A DNA stretch of 64,000 bases from Nioella nitratireducens (GCF_001879715.1 NZ_MNBW01000008.1:62001-126000); one strand, 5' to 3'; numbered from the stretch's first letter, positions 28,432-37,152 are shown. Notes: generated by a model not told the origin, from the letters alone. Numbers and translations: made by a program.

Positions 28432-29630
28432 CCCAACCCCCCCCGGTCAGCGTGATTGTCGTCAGCCATGGGCGCCCCGCCCTGCTGCGACGCGCCCTGA
28501 TCGGGATAGGACAGCTGTTCTACCGGCCGTTCGAGGTGGTCGTTGTCGCAGACCGGTCCGGGTTGGGGGCGATTGCAGATCTTCCCTTTGCAGACCGACT
28601 GAAGACGGCCGAACAGCAAAGCCCAAACATCTCTGCCGCCCGAAATGCCGGGGCCGCCTTGGCCGGTGGGGACATCCTTGCCTTCATTGATGATGACGCG
28701 GTGCCCGAGCCGACCTGGCTGCATCACCTTGTGTCCAAGATGTCCGAGCCAGGCTGCGCCGCTGCCACTGGCACGGTTCTGGGCCGCAATGGCATCTCTG
28801 TCCAATGGGCCGACCGTTGGGTCGATGCCACCGGCGTCGCCTGTCCGGCAGCACCGGGGCCGGTGCCCGACGGGATGGCGGTGAAGCTGGAAGGCACCAA
28901 CATGGCCGTGCGCCGCGATGTGTTGGCCGATCTGGGCGGCTTTGACGAGGCGTTCGCGTTCTTTCTGGATGAGACGGATCTAGCGTGGCGGTTGAAGGAA
29001 GCCGGGCAAAAAATCGCGTTCGCGCCGCTTGCAACCGTCCACCATGGCTATGCCGAAAGCACGCGTCGGAGGGCCGACCGGGTGCCGCTGGACCTGCGTC
29101 CCATCGGTGCAAGCGCGGTGCACTACCTGGCCAAACACGCGAGCGCCAAGGACCGATCGGCCGCACTGGCGACGCTTCGGGCTGAACAAGTGGCTCGGCT
29201 GGATGGTTGGGTCGCGCAAAAGCGCTTGACCAAGCAAGAGCGCGCGGCGCTGCTGGCGGGCCTTGACGCCGGAATGGCCGAAGGCGCCGCCGCCCCGATC
29301 CTGCGAGACATACCGCCCGCCACGCCGTTCAGGCCCTTTCATGAGGCCCCTTCACCGGCGCCCTTGGTGTTGTCCGGCCGCTGGTTCAACCACCGTCGTC
29401 TGACACGACAAGCCCACGCCGCCGCCGCACAAGGGGTATCCGTCAGCCTCTTTCTGTTTGACCACACGGTGCGCGCACAAAAGGTGCAATTCCAACCGCC
29501 CGGCGTCTGGATTCAAACCGGGGGCCTCTTCGGGCCGTCACAGCGGGACAACCCACGGTTTCAGTTGTGGACTTTCAGGCAACGTGTGCGTGCCGAACAG
29601 GCAAGATTGGCCAAAATTCGCTGGATTTGA
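28428..29630 (+). CDS. Family 2 glycosyltransferase
   Basis: Inverting GT-A glycosyltransferase of 400 residues. The N-terminal domain begins PPVSVIVVSHGRPALLRRAL, continues with SAARNAGAALAGGDILAFIDDDAVPEPTWL (DDD nucleotide-sugar/metal motif) and has GGFDEAFAFFLDETDLAWRLKEAG as the acceptor-side signature. The C-terminal 150 residues are a charged helical extension and a short conserved-looking end (WIQTGGLFGP) that I do not recognise. The likely start is TTG 28428, overlapping kdsB by 4 bp. Donor and acceptor cannot be named. Confidence 0.85.
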   Translation: MTQPPPVSVIVVSHGRPALLRRALIGIGQLFYRPFEVVVVADRSGLGAIADLPFADRLKTAEQQSPNISAARNAGAALAGGDILAFIDDDAVPEPTWLHHLVSKMSEPGCAAATGTVLGRNGISVQWADRWVDATGVACPAAPGPVPDGMAVKLEGTNMAVRRDVLADLGGFDEAFAFFLDETDLAWRLKEAGQKIAFAPLATVHHGYAESTRRRADRVPLDLRPIGASAVHYLAKHASAKDRSAALATLRAEQVARLDGWVAQKRLTKQERAALLAGLDAGMAEGAAAPILRDIPPATPFRPFHEAPSPAPLVLSGRWFNHRRLTRQAHAAAAQGVSVSLFLFDHTVRAQKVQFQPPGVWIQTGGLFGPSQRDNPRFQLWTFRQRVRAEQARLAKIRWI

Positions 29631-29762
29631 CGCCAGTGTAGGGTCCATAAGGCGGAAGTCGGACCGATTTTCCCTGTGGTGGTGAAAGTTCTGCCACAGT
29701 CTGGGTATAGATGAATTGAGAAACGGCAATATTAGATGCCAAGTGAATTCAAGGGGTGAGTG

Positions 29763-30653
29763 ATGAAGAAGGTTACAAAAGCGATTTTCCCGGTTGCGGG
29801 CATGGGGACGCGGTTTTTGCCTGCGACCAAGTCCGTTCCGAAGGAAATTATGACGCTGGTTGACCGCCCTCTCATCCAATATGCAATCGACGAGGCGCGC
29901 GCCGCCGGCATCAAGGAATTCATCTTCGTGACCGCGCGCGGCAAGAGCGCGCTGGAAGACTATTTCGATATTGCCCCGGAGCTGGAAGCAACCCTTCGCA
30001 AGAAGGGCAAGGATGAGCTACTGAAGGTGCTCAAATCCACCAACATGGACTCTGGCCAGATCGCCTATATTCGCCAGAACAAGGCGATGGGGCTCGGTCA
30101 CGCTGTCTGGTGTGCCCGACGTCTCTTGGGCAACGAGCCCTTTGCCGTGATCCTGCCCGATGACGTGATCGCCGCCGAGAAGCCGTGTTTGCAACAGATG
30201 GTCGAAGCGCATGCCGAAACCGGTGGCAACATCGTCGCCGCGATGGAAGTCCCGAAAGACAAGGCGTCGTCCTATGGTATCCTCGATGTCAAAGAGGACA
30301 TGGGGTCGGTCGTGTCCGTGAAAGGCATGGTCGAAAAGCCCGCGGTGGACGATGCGCCGTCCAACCTCGCCGTGATCGGCCGGTATATCCTTACGCCGGA
30401 TGTGATGAGAAACCTGAACAAGGCGAAATCCGGTGCGGGTGGAGAAATCCAACTGACGGATGCCATCGCGCAGGAAATCCAGAATTCGGACAATGTTTAT
30501 GGCTTCCGCTTCCGGGGTCAGCGATACGATTGCGGGTCCAAGGCCGGGTTCCTTCAGGCCACGGTTGCCTTTGGTCTGGCCCGGGAAGATCTGCGGGATG
30601 AGTTCTCGGGGTTTCTTGAATCGATGGTCGCCACCCGGACGGCCGCCCAGTAA
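29763..30653 (+). CDS. galU: UTP-glucose-1-phosphate uridylyltransferase
   Basis: Forms UDP-glucose, the precursor of UDP-glucuronate, UDP-galactose and many glycans. The 296-residue protein carries the nucleotide-binding signature FPVAGMGTRFLPATKSVPKE (residues 10-29; key GMGTRFLPATK). VILPDDVI, VEKP and the GGEIQLTDAI motif follow. ATG 29763 is used; a GTG one codon earlier is less likely. A 132-bp gap upstream may hold its own promoter. It lies inside the polysaccharide locus and supplies activated sugar to it. Confidence 0.95.
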   Translation: MKKVTKAIFPVAGMGTRFLPATKSVPKEIMTLVDRPLIQYAIDEARAAGIKEFIFVTARGKSALEDYFDIAPELEATLRKKGKDELLKVLKSTNMDSGQIAYIRQNKAMGLGHAVWCARRLLGNEPFAVILPDDVIAAEKPCLQQMVEAHAETGGNIVAAMEVPKDKASSYGILDVKEDMGSVVSVKGMVEKPAVDDAPSNLAVIGRYILTPDVMRNLNKAKSGAGGEIQLTDAIAQEIQNSDNVYGFRFRGQRYDCGSKAGFLQATVAFGLAREDLRDEFSGFLESMVATRTAAQ

Positions 30654-30656
30654 TCC

Positions 30657-31883
30657 ATGACCAGCCCGGCCCTTTGTCTCGACCTGACGCGGCTATTATC
30701 CCGTGTCGGGCGGGGGCCGTTGACGGGTGTGGATCGGGTCGAACGCGCCTATGCCGACTGGGTGCTGGGGGTAGATCCCGGCGCCCAGTTTCTTTTTCGG
30801 ACGTCGCGGGGCTACCTGATGGTCAATGCAGGGGGCGCGCGCGCCTTTCTGGCGGGGCTGGACGGGCGATTGGCGTGGCCGAAACCGGATGTTCTTTCCC
30901 GCCTGACGGGCAAAGGCGATCTTGCGCGCCACCGGGCCGAAGCATTGCTTCGGCGCAACGCGCTTGGGCGGTGCTTGCCGTCCAGCTTGTTTCGGCTGCT
31001 GTCGCAAACCCTGCGGGAAGGCACAATATACCTCAACACCGGGCATTCCAACCTGACGGCAGATTGCCTGCGGGCGTTCAAGGCCAACCCGGATGTCAGC
31101 GTTGCCGTGCTGATCCACGACCTGATCCCACTGGACCACCCGGAATTTTCGCGCGCCCATATCCCGGATCACTTTCGCGCAATGCTAGGGGCGACGCGGG
31201 ACCACGCCGATCTGGTGATCTGCAATTCCGCAGATACAGAACGGCGGTTGGCGGACTGGATGGCGCGAGACAAGGCAATGGTCGCCGCACATCTGGGGTT
31301 GCCTGAATTGGTTGAAAAACAGCCTCTAGACCGCCCGATAGAGACTAATGCACCGCGCTTTGTCGTGCTCGGCACGATCGAGCCGCGCAAGAACCACGCG
31401 GTTTTGCTTGATGCGTGGACGCAGCTGCCGCAAGACGCGCTCCCGCATCTTCATATCGTGGGGCAGCGCGGATGGGCCACGCAGGATTTGCTGGATCGTC
31501 TGGATGCCCACCCGCTGCGCGACGTGGCGATCTTCGAGCATAATGACCTGTCGGATGGGCAAGTGCGCACCTTGCTTGAAGGTGCGCATGGCCTGCTCTT
31601 CCCTACTCTGGCCGAGGGCTTTGGCTACCCCCCGCTTGAGGCCGCCCGGCTTGGCACCCTGCCGATCTGTTCGGATCTGCCGGTGCTGCGGGAAACGCTT
31701 GGTGACTGCGGCGTTTACCTTGAACCCCTAGATGCGTATTCTTGGGCGCAAACGATAAAGAAACGATCTGAGGGTAGTCTGGTCGACACAGCCGGACCCG
31801 CTTTCGACGGGCCGACATGGCAGGCACATTTTGAAGCCGTCTCGCGCGCATTGGCCGAGATCGGGCAGGGGACACGAACATGA
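30657..31883 (+). CDS. Family 4 (group 1) glycosyltransferase
   Basis: Retaining GT-B glycosyltransferase, 408 residues. The N-terminal half contains GPLTGVDRVERAYADWVL and VLIHDLIPLDHPEFSR, typical of mannosyltransferase-like members. The C-terminal nucleotide-sugar domain has VLGTIEPRKNHAVLLDAW, LHIVGQRGW, and the E-X7-E motif in LFPTLAEGFGYPPLEAARLGTLPICS. It begins 3 bp after galU and overlaps the next gene by 4 bp. Substrate not predictable by eye. Confidence 0.88.
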   Translation: MTSPALCLDLTRLLSRVGRGPLTGVDRVERAYADWVLGVDPGAQFLFRTSRGYLMVNAGGARAFLAGLDGRLAWPKPDVLSRLTGKGDLARHRAEALLRRNALGRCLPSSLFRLLSQTLREGTIYLNTGHSNLTADCLRAFKANPDVSVAVLIHDLIPLDHPEFSRAHIPDHFRAMLGATRDHADLVICNSADTERRLADWMARDKAMVAAHLGLPELVEKQPLDRPIETNAPRFVVLGTIEPRKNHAVLLDAWTQLPQDALPHLHIVGQRGWATQDLLDRLDAHPLRDVAIFEHNDLSDGQVRTLLEGAHGLLFPTLAEGFGYPPLEAARLGTLPICSDLPVLRETLGDCGVYLEPLDAYSWAQTIKKRSEGSLVDTAGPAFDGPTWQAHFEAVSRALAEIGQGTRT

Positions 31884-32890
31884 GTGTGGTTCAGCGCTAC
31901 CAGCTGCGCCTTGAAAGGAAGCGGTTTCTTGTGCGGGCATGGCGCAAGGCTCGCGACCTGCTGCTAGTGGCTGACCGCACCGATCAGATCCGCCCTTCAG
32001 ACGTGTTGTGCTTTGTTACCCTGCGCAACGAACGGATTCGTCTGCCCTATTTCCTGAATTACTACCGCGATCGGGGCGTGTCGCATTTCATCTTTGTCGA
32101 CAATGACAGCACCGATGGCACGCGTGACTACCTGGCCGCACAGCGCGACTGTTCGGTCTGGACGACATCGGCCAGCTACAAACGCTCGCGTTTCGGGATG
32201 GATTGGCTGAACGCCCTGATGCGGGAATATGCGCATGGCCACTGGTGCGTGGTGGTCGATCCGGATGAATTCCTGCTCTATCCCTTTTGCGACACACGGC
32301 CCATTCCGGCGCTGACGGACTGGCTGGAAAGCTCGTCGATCAAAAGCTTTGGCGCCATGCTGCTGGACATGTATCCCAAGGGGCCGATCACGGCACAGCC
32401 CTATCAAGAGGGACAAAACCCGTTCGAGATCGCCTGTTGGTTCGACTCCGGCAACTACATGATTGATCGGAATTGGGATTTTGGAAACCTGTGGATTCAG
32501 GGCGGCCCGCGCGCGCGACTGTTCTTTCCGGACAATCCTGAACGCGCCCCCGCGCTGAACAAGATTCCGCTGGTGAAATGGGACAAGAGCTATGCCTATG
32601 CCAGCTCGACCCACATGATGTTGCCGCGCGGCCTGAACCTTGTTTTTGACGAGTGGGGCGGCGAAAAGGCGTCGGGTGTGCTGCTGCACGCCAAGTTTCT
32701 CGATACGTTCACGCACAAAGCGCGCGAGGAACTGGCCCGCAAGCAGCATTATGCCAACAGCCATGAATACAAGGCCTATGCCGCCGGGTTGCAGGATGAT
32801 CCGAACCTCTGGTGCAAGTGGTCGGAACGCTTCATCAACTGGCGACAGCTTGAAATCCTCGGGCTCATGTCCAAGGGGAACTGGGCATGA
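31880..32890 (+). CDS. Family 2-like glycosyltransferase (Glyco_tranf_2_4 type)
   Basis: The 336-residue protein contains FVTLRNERIRLPYFLNYYRDRGVSHFIFVDNDSTDGT (split motif: TLRNERIRLPYFLNYYR; FVDNDSTDGT). VVVDPDEFLLYP is the DxD/E metal site. This is the pattern of the glycosyltransferase 2-like family with short N-terminal strands (pfam Glyco_tranf_2_4). The rest of the protein, including HAKFLDTF and a Lys/Arg-rich N-terminal helix, is family-like but undefined. It overlaps both neighbouring genes by ATGA. A role in assembling the polysaccharide of this locus is inferred. Confidence 0.82.
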   Translation: MSVVQRYQLRLERKRFLVRAWRKARDLLLVADRTDQIRPSDVLCFVTLRNERIRLPYFLNYYRDRGVSHFIFVDNDSTDGTRDYLAAQRDCSVWTTSASYKRSRFGMDWLNALMREYAHGHWCVVVDPDEFLLYPFCDTRPIPALTDWLESSSIKSFGAMLLDMYPKGPITAQPYQEGQNPFEIACWFDSGNYMIDRNWDFGNLWIQGGPRARLFFPDNPERAPALNKIPLVKWDKSYAYASSTHMMLPRGLNLVFDEWGGEKASGVLLHAKFLDTFTHKAREELARKQHYANSHEYKAYAAGLQDDPNLWCKWSERFINWRQLEILGLMSKGNWA

Positions 32891-34587
32891 GCGTCGGGTT
32901 CGTCATGATGTGCCACACGGCGCTGCACCGCGCAGCGCAGGTGGCGCGCCATTGGGCCGAGCGGGATTGCCCGGTGGTGATCCATGTCGATCAGCGGGTG
33001 CCACGATCCGCCTATAACGGGCTGAAATCCGATCTGGCAGACTTGCCGAATGTGAAATTCTGCGGGCGCCATAAATGCGAATGGGGAACGTGGTCGCTGG
33101 TCGCAGCATCGCAGACCGCGTCCGAGATGATGCTGGCCGAGTTTCCGTCGGTCCGGCACGTGTTCCTTTCCAGCGGCTCTTGCCTGCCATTGCGCCCGGT
33201 GGATGAACTGCGCGCCTACCTGATGGCCCGCCCGCGCACCGATTTCATCGAGAGCGTCACGACCGAAGACGTGGAATGGACGGTCGATGGCCTGCATTCC
33301 GAACGGTTCCAACTGCGGTTTCCGTTTTCGTGGAAACGCCACCGGCGGTTCTTTGATGGCTACGTGGAATTGCAGCGCAAGATCGGATTCACCCGCAGGA
33401 TTCCCGATGGGCTGGTGCCGCATCTGGGCAGTCAATGGTGGTGCCTGACCCGTCAGACCCTGTCCGCGATCTTGCAAGATCCTGCCCGCAAGGCGCATGA
33501 TCGCTACTTCAAGCTCGTCTGGATTCCGGATGAAAGCTACTACCAGACACTGGTTCGCAAATATTCGACCCAGATCGAAAGCCGTTCTTTGACCCTGTCG
33601 AAATTCGATTTTCAGGGCAAACCGCACGTGTTCTACGATGATCACCTGCACCTGCTGAAGCGGTCTGATTGTTTTGTCGCGCGCAAGATCTGGCCCAGGG
33701 CGGATCGCTTGTATGAGACCTTCCTGACCGATCCTGACCGTGGCCCGGTGATGGCCGAGCCTGCGCCTGGCAAGATCGACAGGGTATTTTCCAAGGCGCT
33801 GGAACGGCGGACGCGGGGCCGGGCAGGTATGTATATGCACAGCCGGTTCCCCAACCCCGATTGGGAAAACGGCAAGACTGCCGCGCCGTTTTCCGTCTTT
33901 CAAGGCTTCAACGACCTGTTCGAGAATTTCGAGACATGGCTGGAACGGCGGCTTGGCACGCGGGTGCATGGCAACCTGTTCGATCCGGCCCGGGCGCGGT
34001 TCGCGGGCGATGCCGATGTTTATGCCGGGTGCCTGTCGGCTGCGGCCAAGCTGCGCGATTACAATCCCGAACGCTTCCTGACCAGCCTGATCTGGAATAC
34101 GCGCGGCGAACGGCAGGTTTTTCAGCTCAGCCCGCGTGATCGGCAGCGGATCGGGGCGTTCCTGGCCTCGGACGGGAATGCGCAGATCTCTGTCATCACC
34201 GGGGCATGGGCGGTGCCGCTGTTTACCTCGAACAAGGATTTCCAGACCATCCGCAAGACCGCCGCTCTGTTGCAGAAATCCGAGGTGGATTTCGTCAATG
34301 TGCTGCGCCGGGTGCAGACACGGGCCGATGTGCGCATCTGGAGTCTGGCGGAATTCATCGAGGAGCCGATGGAAAACCTTCAGACCATCTTGGATTCGAT
34401 TGGCGGCCCGTCCTCGGGGGCCCGGATCACCGAAGCGCCGCGCATGGTTGACCTGACCGGCTTTGGCCAGTTCCTGCAAAACCTAAAGAACCAGGGGATG
34501 AACCCCCATATGACCGGCGATTTCCCGGTCGAATACATGCAGCCCCCGTCGCAGACCGATGGCGCGCGCCCCTATCTAGTCAGGTAA
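32887..34587 (+). CDS. GT14 (core-2/xylosyltransferase-like) glycosyltransferase with C-terminal DUF5927-type domain
   Basis: The 566-residue protein starts GFVMMCHTALHRAAQVARHW and has VVIHVDQRVP, KCEWGTWSLVAASQTASEMML, VFLSSGSCLPLRPVDELRAYL and LGSQWWCLTRQTLSAIL. Together these are the hallmarks of the animal-type core-2 beta-1,6-GlcNAc-transferase / peptide-O-xylosyltransferase family (GT14). From about residue 280 there is a second domain found with bacterial GT14 proteins (DUF5927). It overlaps the preceding gene by 4 bp and is 3 bp before the sulfotransferase gene. The pairing of a GT14 enzyme with a sulfotransferase resembles glycosaminoglycan-type assembly; that comparison is inference. 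Confidence 0.83.
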   Translation: MSVGFVMMCHTALHRAAQVARHWAERDCPVVIHVDQRVPRSAYNGLKSDLADLPNVKFCGRHKCEWGTWSLVAASQTASEMMLAEFPSVRHVFLSSGSCLPLRPVDELRAYLMARPRTDFIESVTTEDVEWTVDGLHSERFQLRFPFSWKRHRRFFDGYVELQRKIGFTRRIPDGLVPHLGSQWWCLTRQTLSAILQDPARKAHDRYFKLVWIPDESYYQTLVRKYSTQIESRSLTLSKFDFQGKPHVFYDDHLHLLKRSDCFVARKIWPRADRLYETFLTDPDRGPVMAEPAPGKIDRVFSKALERRTRGRAGMYMHSRFPNPDWENGKTAAPFSVFQGFNDLFENFETWLERRLGTRVHGNLFDPARARFAGDADVYAGCLSAAAKLRDYNPERFLTSLIWNTRGERQVFQLSPRDRQRIGAFLASDGNAQISVITGAWAVPLFTSNKDFQTIRKTAALLQKSEVDFVNVLRRVQTRADVRIWSLAEFIEEPMENLQTILDSIGGPSSGARITEAPRMVDLTGFGQFLQNLKNQGMNPHMTGDFPVEYMQPPSQTDGARPYLVR

Positions 34588-34590
34588 GTC

Positions 34591-36021
34591 ATGACCCGTC
34601 GTTTCGATGCATTTGTCATTTTCGCCGAGATGCGCACAGGGTCCAATTACCTCGAAGCGACGCTGAACGACCTGCCGGACATTGATTGCCTGGGCGAGGT
34701 CTACAACCCCACCTTCATGGGCCATCACAACACGTTCGAGATACACGGCATCGACATGGATCGGCGCGAGGCCAAGCCGCTCGACCTGTTGGAGGCGATT
34801 ATCGACAACGCTGGCGACGTGACGCCGGGCTTCAGGTTCTTTCACGACCATGACCCGCGCGTTCTGGACCGGGTTCTGCCCGATTCGGCGATTGCCAAGG
34901 TGATCCTGACCCGCAACCCGCTGGAAAGCTATGTCAGCCGTCGGATCGCCACGGAAACGGGGCAATGGCGGTTGACGGACATGAAGAACCGCAAGAGCGC
35001 CAAGATCGAGTTCCGCCTTTGGGAATTCGAGAACATGCTGGCCGATTTGCAGGCGTTTCAGGAAAAACTGCAACGCGGGATGCAGACCACCGGCCAGACG
35101 GCGTTTTTCATCCGCTACGAGGATATCAACGATGTCGATGTGGTGAACGGGCTGGCCAGGTTCCTTGGGTCCGACCACGCGCTTGAAGCGACGAATGCCA
35201 AGCTCAAGCCACAAAACCCGAGCGATCTGAGCCAGAAGGTCGAAAACTATGACCACATGGTGCGGTCGCTGGCAAAGATGGACAAGTTCGATCTTGGCCG
35301 AACCCCGAATTTCGAACCTGCCCGCCACGCCGCCGTGCCCAGCTTCGTCGCATTGCCGGAAACGGGGCTGGTCTTCATGCCGATCCGCGGCGCGGCCGTG
35401 GAACCGGTCAAAGCGTGGATGGCCGGATTGGACGGGATCGGGCCCGACGCATTGTTGACTGACCTAAAGCAGAAGGACTTGCGACAGTGGATGCGAAAAC
35501 ATCCGGGTCATCGCAGCTTTACCGTGCTGCGCCATCCACTGGAGCGGGCCTATACCGTTTTCAACACTTGTATCGTCCCGAACGATCGCCCTGCCTTTTC
35601 CAACATCCGCCGGGTTCTGAAGAAACGCTATGGCCTGCCAATCCCTTCGGATGGGTGGATCAAGGGCTACTACGCCGATCAGCACAAAGAGGCGTTCATC
35701 GCCTTCCTGAATTTCCTCAAGGGCAACCTCGCCGGGCAGACCAGCCTCAAGGTCGAACCGGTCTGGGCCAGTCAAACGGCGGTGTTGGAGGGGATGTCGC
35801 AGTTCATGCTGCCCGACCATATCCTGCGGGAAGAGGACATGATCGAAATGCTGCCACGTCTGGCGGCAGAGCAGGGGCGGAGCGGGGCCGATTTCGACAT
35901 GGCCCTGCCGGACAGCCCAATCGAGCTGTCAGACATTTACGACCCCGAGATCGAAGCGCTGATCAGCGATGTCTATCGCAAGGATTTTCTGAATTTCGGC
36001 TTCGCCCCGTGGCAGGGTTAG
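34591..36021 (+). CDS. Two-module sulfotransferase-like protein
   Basis: The 476-residue protein has two sulfotransferase folds in tandem. Module 1 (about 1-240) has a NodH/Stf0-like PAPS 5'-phosphosulfate loop FAEMRTGSNYLE (residues 11-22) and a 3'-phosphate motif VILTRNPLESYVSRR (about 105-119). Module 2 (about 255-476) has FTVLRHPLERAYTVFNT (about 310), a good 3'-phosphate motif. Its loop near residue 261 reads VFMPIRGAAVEPVKAW, lacking the usual PKxGST-type Ser/Thr and Lys. Module 2 may therefore be inactive or altered. The gene ends the polysaccharide operon and its stop overlaps convergent ptsN by 4 bp. Confidence 0.78.
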   Translation: MTRRFDAFVIFAEMRTGSNYLEATLNDLPDIDCLGEVYNPTFMGHHNTFEIHGIDMDRREAKPLDLLEAIIDNAGDVTPGFRFFHDHDPRVLDRVLPDSAIAKVILTRNPLESYVSRRIATETGQWRLTDMKNRKSAKIEFRLWEFENMLADLQAFQEKLQRGMQTTGQTAFFIRYEDINDVDVVNGLARFLGSDHALEATNAKLKPQNPSDLSQKVENYDHMVRSLAKMDKFDLGRTPNFEPARHAAVPSFVALPETGLVFMPIRGAAVEPVKAWMAGLDGIGPDALLTDLKQKDLRQWMRKHPGHRSFTVLRHPLERAYTVFNTCIVPNDRPAFSNIRRVLKKRYGLPIPSDGWIKGYYADQHKEAFIAFLNFLKGNLAGQTSLKVEPVWASQTAVLEGMSQFMLPDHILREEDMIEMLPRLAAEQGRSGADFDMALPDSPIELSDIYDPEIEALISDVYRKDFLNFGFAPWQG

Positions 36022-36482
36022 GCTGCCTGCGTCGCACGTGTTTCTGTCAGCAGGGCGTGCAATGTGACCGGGTCCGAATTGGCCCGCAGCTTTTCACACA
36101 AAATCGGGTCGCGCAGCGTGCGCGAGACAAGAGCCAGCGCCTTGAGGTGTTCGGTTCCCGATTCTTCAGGGGCGAAGAGGGCAAAGATCAGGTCCACCGG
36201 CTGCCGATCCACGGCGTCGAAATCAATCGCCCGGTCCAGCTTTATGAAGACCCCCATCACACCGGACAGACCGGACAGGCGGGCATGTGGCAGGGCGACA
36301 CCCTTGCCAAACCCGGTCGGTCCAAGGTTCTCACGCTCCAGAAGGGCCGACGAGATTTCGCTCACACCGATGCCCGTCAGTGGCGAGGCCACTTCGGAAA
36401 TCGTTTGAATCAACCTCTTTTTGCTGCTCACGTCCGCAAAAATATGAACGGCCTGCGGATGCAGAAGCGACGCTAGATCCAT
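36018..36482 (-). CDS. ptsN: PTS IIA-like nitrogen regulatory protein PtsN
   Basis: Phospho-acceptor IIA-Ntr domain of the nitrogen PTS, 154 residues. The phosphorylated His66 sits in GKGVALPHARLSG and the family's LFALFAPEESGTEHLKALA is present (LIFALFAPEESGTEH). It regulates potassium transport and nitrogen/carbon balance in other proteobacteria. It is the last gene of the lpt/hpf group, 52 bp after hpf, a gap holding a perfect GGGGCCGG hairpin. The usual rpoN partner is not present. Confidence 0.93.
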   Translation of the reverse strand: MDLASLLHPQAVHIFADVSSKKRLIQTISEVASPLTGIGVSEISSALLERENLGPTGFGKGVALPHARLSGLSGVMGVFIKLDRAIDFDAVDRQPVDLIFALFAPEESGTEHLKALALVSRTLRDPILCEKLRANSDPVTLHALLTETRATQAA

Positions 36483-36498
36483 GGTTATGTCCCAGTGC

Positions 36499-36523
36499 GG
36501 GGCCGGTCCGTTGGGCCGGCCCC
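36499..36523. repeat. Perfect GC hairpin between hpf and ptsN
   Basis: GGGGCCGG (36499-36506) pairs with CCGGCCCC (36516-36523) around a 9-base loop, in the 52-bp gap between hpf and ptsN. No T-run follows on the minus strand. It probably stabilises the hpf transcript or partly attenuates ptsN. Confidence 0.6.
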
Positions 36524-36534
36524 TGATGTTTCGT

Positions 36535-37101
36535 TCAACGGGGATCTATCCAACCGACGTTCCCGTCTTCGCGGCGGTAGACCACATTCAACCCGTCATG
36601 TCCCTCATTTCGGAAGATCAGCACGGGCGCCCCAGCCAGTTCCATCTGCATGACCGCTTCGCCAACCGAGAGAGACGGGATTTGCGTCTCCATCTCGGCA
36701 ATGATGATCGGTTGCAGCGAATCCGGCTCAGCGTCATCCGTGCCTTCCGAGCCCGCGAGGATATACGAGGAACCGAGGAAAGTTTCAACGGGTTCAGAGC
36801 GTGTGATATGATGGTCTTTCAGGCGCCGTTTATAGCGGCGTAGCTGTTTTTCCATCTTTTCGCAGCATTTGTCGAACGAAGCGTAAATTTCGTGGTCAGT
36901 TGCCTTGGCCGACGCGGTCAGGCCGGTCGACAGGTGTACGCTTGCCTCGCAGACATGCTCGTGACCGCTGCGTGAAAAAACAACTTGCGCGTCGGTCGGG
37001 CGTTCAGCGTATTTTTGAACGGCGGCGCCAAGGCTATCCTTGACGTGAACCTGTAGGGCATCGCCGATGTCGATTTGTTTTCCGCTGATCTGGTAGCGCA
37101 T
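36535..37101 (-). CDS. hpf: Ribosome hibernation promoting factor, long form
   Basis: Binds the 30S decoding region and dimerises ribosomes into inactive 100S particles in slow growth. The 188-residue size marks the long form. It has an N-terminal S30AE domain (MRYQISGKQIDIGDALQVHV; KYAERPTDAQVVFSRSGHEHVCEASVHL) and a C-terminal dimerisation domain (AGAPVLIFRNEGHDGLNVVYRREDGNVGWIDPR). ATG 37101 has GGAGG 5 bases upstream; the open frame to 37239 is rejected. A very strong hairpin lies about 20 bases before the start codon, so translation or stability may be controlled post-transcriptionally. Confidence 0.95.
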   Translation of the reverse strand: MRYQISGKQIDIGDALQVHVKDSLGAAVQKYAERPTDAQVVFSRSGHEHVCEASVHLSTGLTASAKATDHEIYASFDKCCEKMEKQLRRYKRRLKDHHITRSEPVETFLGSSYILAGSEGTDDAEPDSLQPIIIAEMETQIPSLSVGEAVMQMELAGAPVLIFRNEGHDGLNVVYRREDGNVGWIDPR

Positions 37102-37121
37102 GGGACCTCCATAAATGCGAA

Positions 37122-37152
37122 CGGCCGGCGGGGGATGCCCCCGACCCGGCCG
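37122..37152 (-). promoter_or_regulatory. Strong hairpin in the hpf leader
   Basis: Read on the minus strand: CGGCCGG, a two-base GT bulge, CGGGGG, loop CAT, then CCCCCG and CCGGCCG, giving a 13-bp fully complementary stem. It ends 20 bases before the hpf ATG and 10 bases before its GGAGG, with no U-run. It is too close to the start codon to be a simple upstream terminator. Confidence 0.65.
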
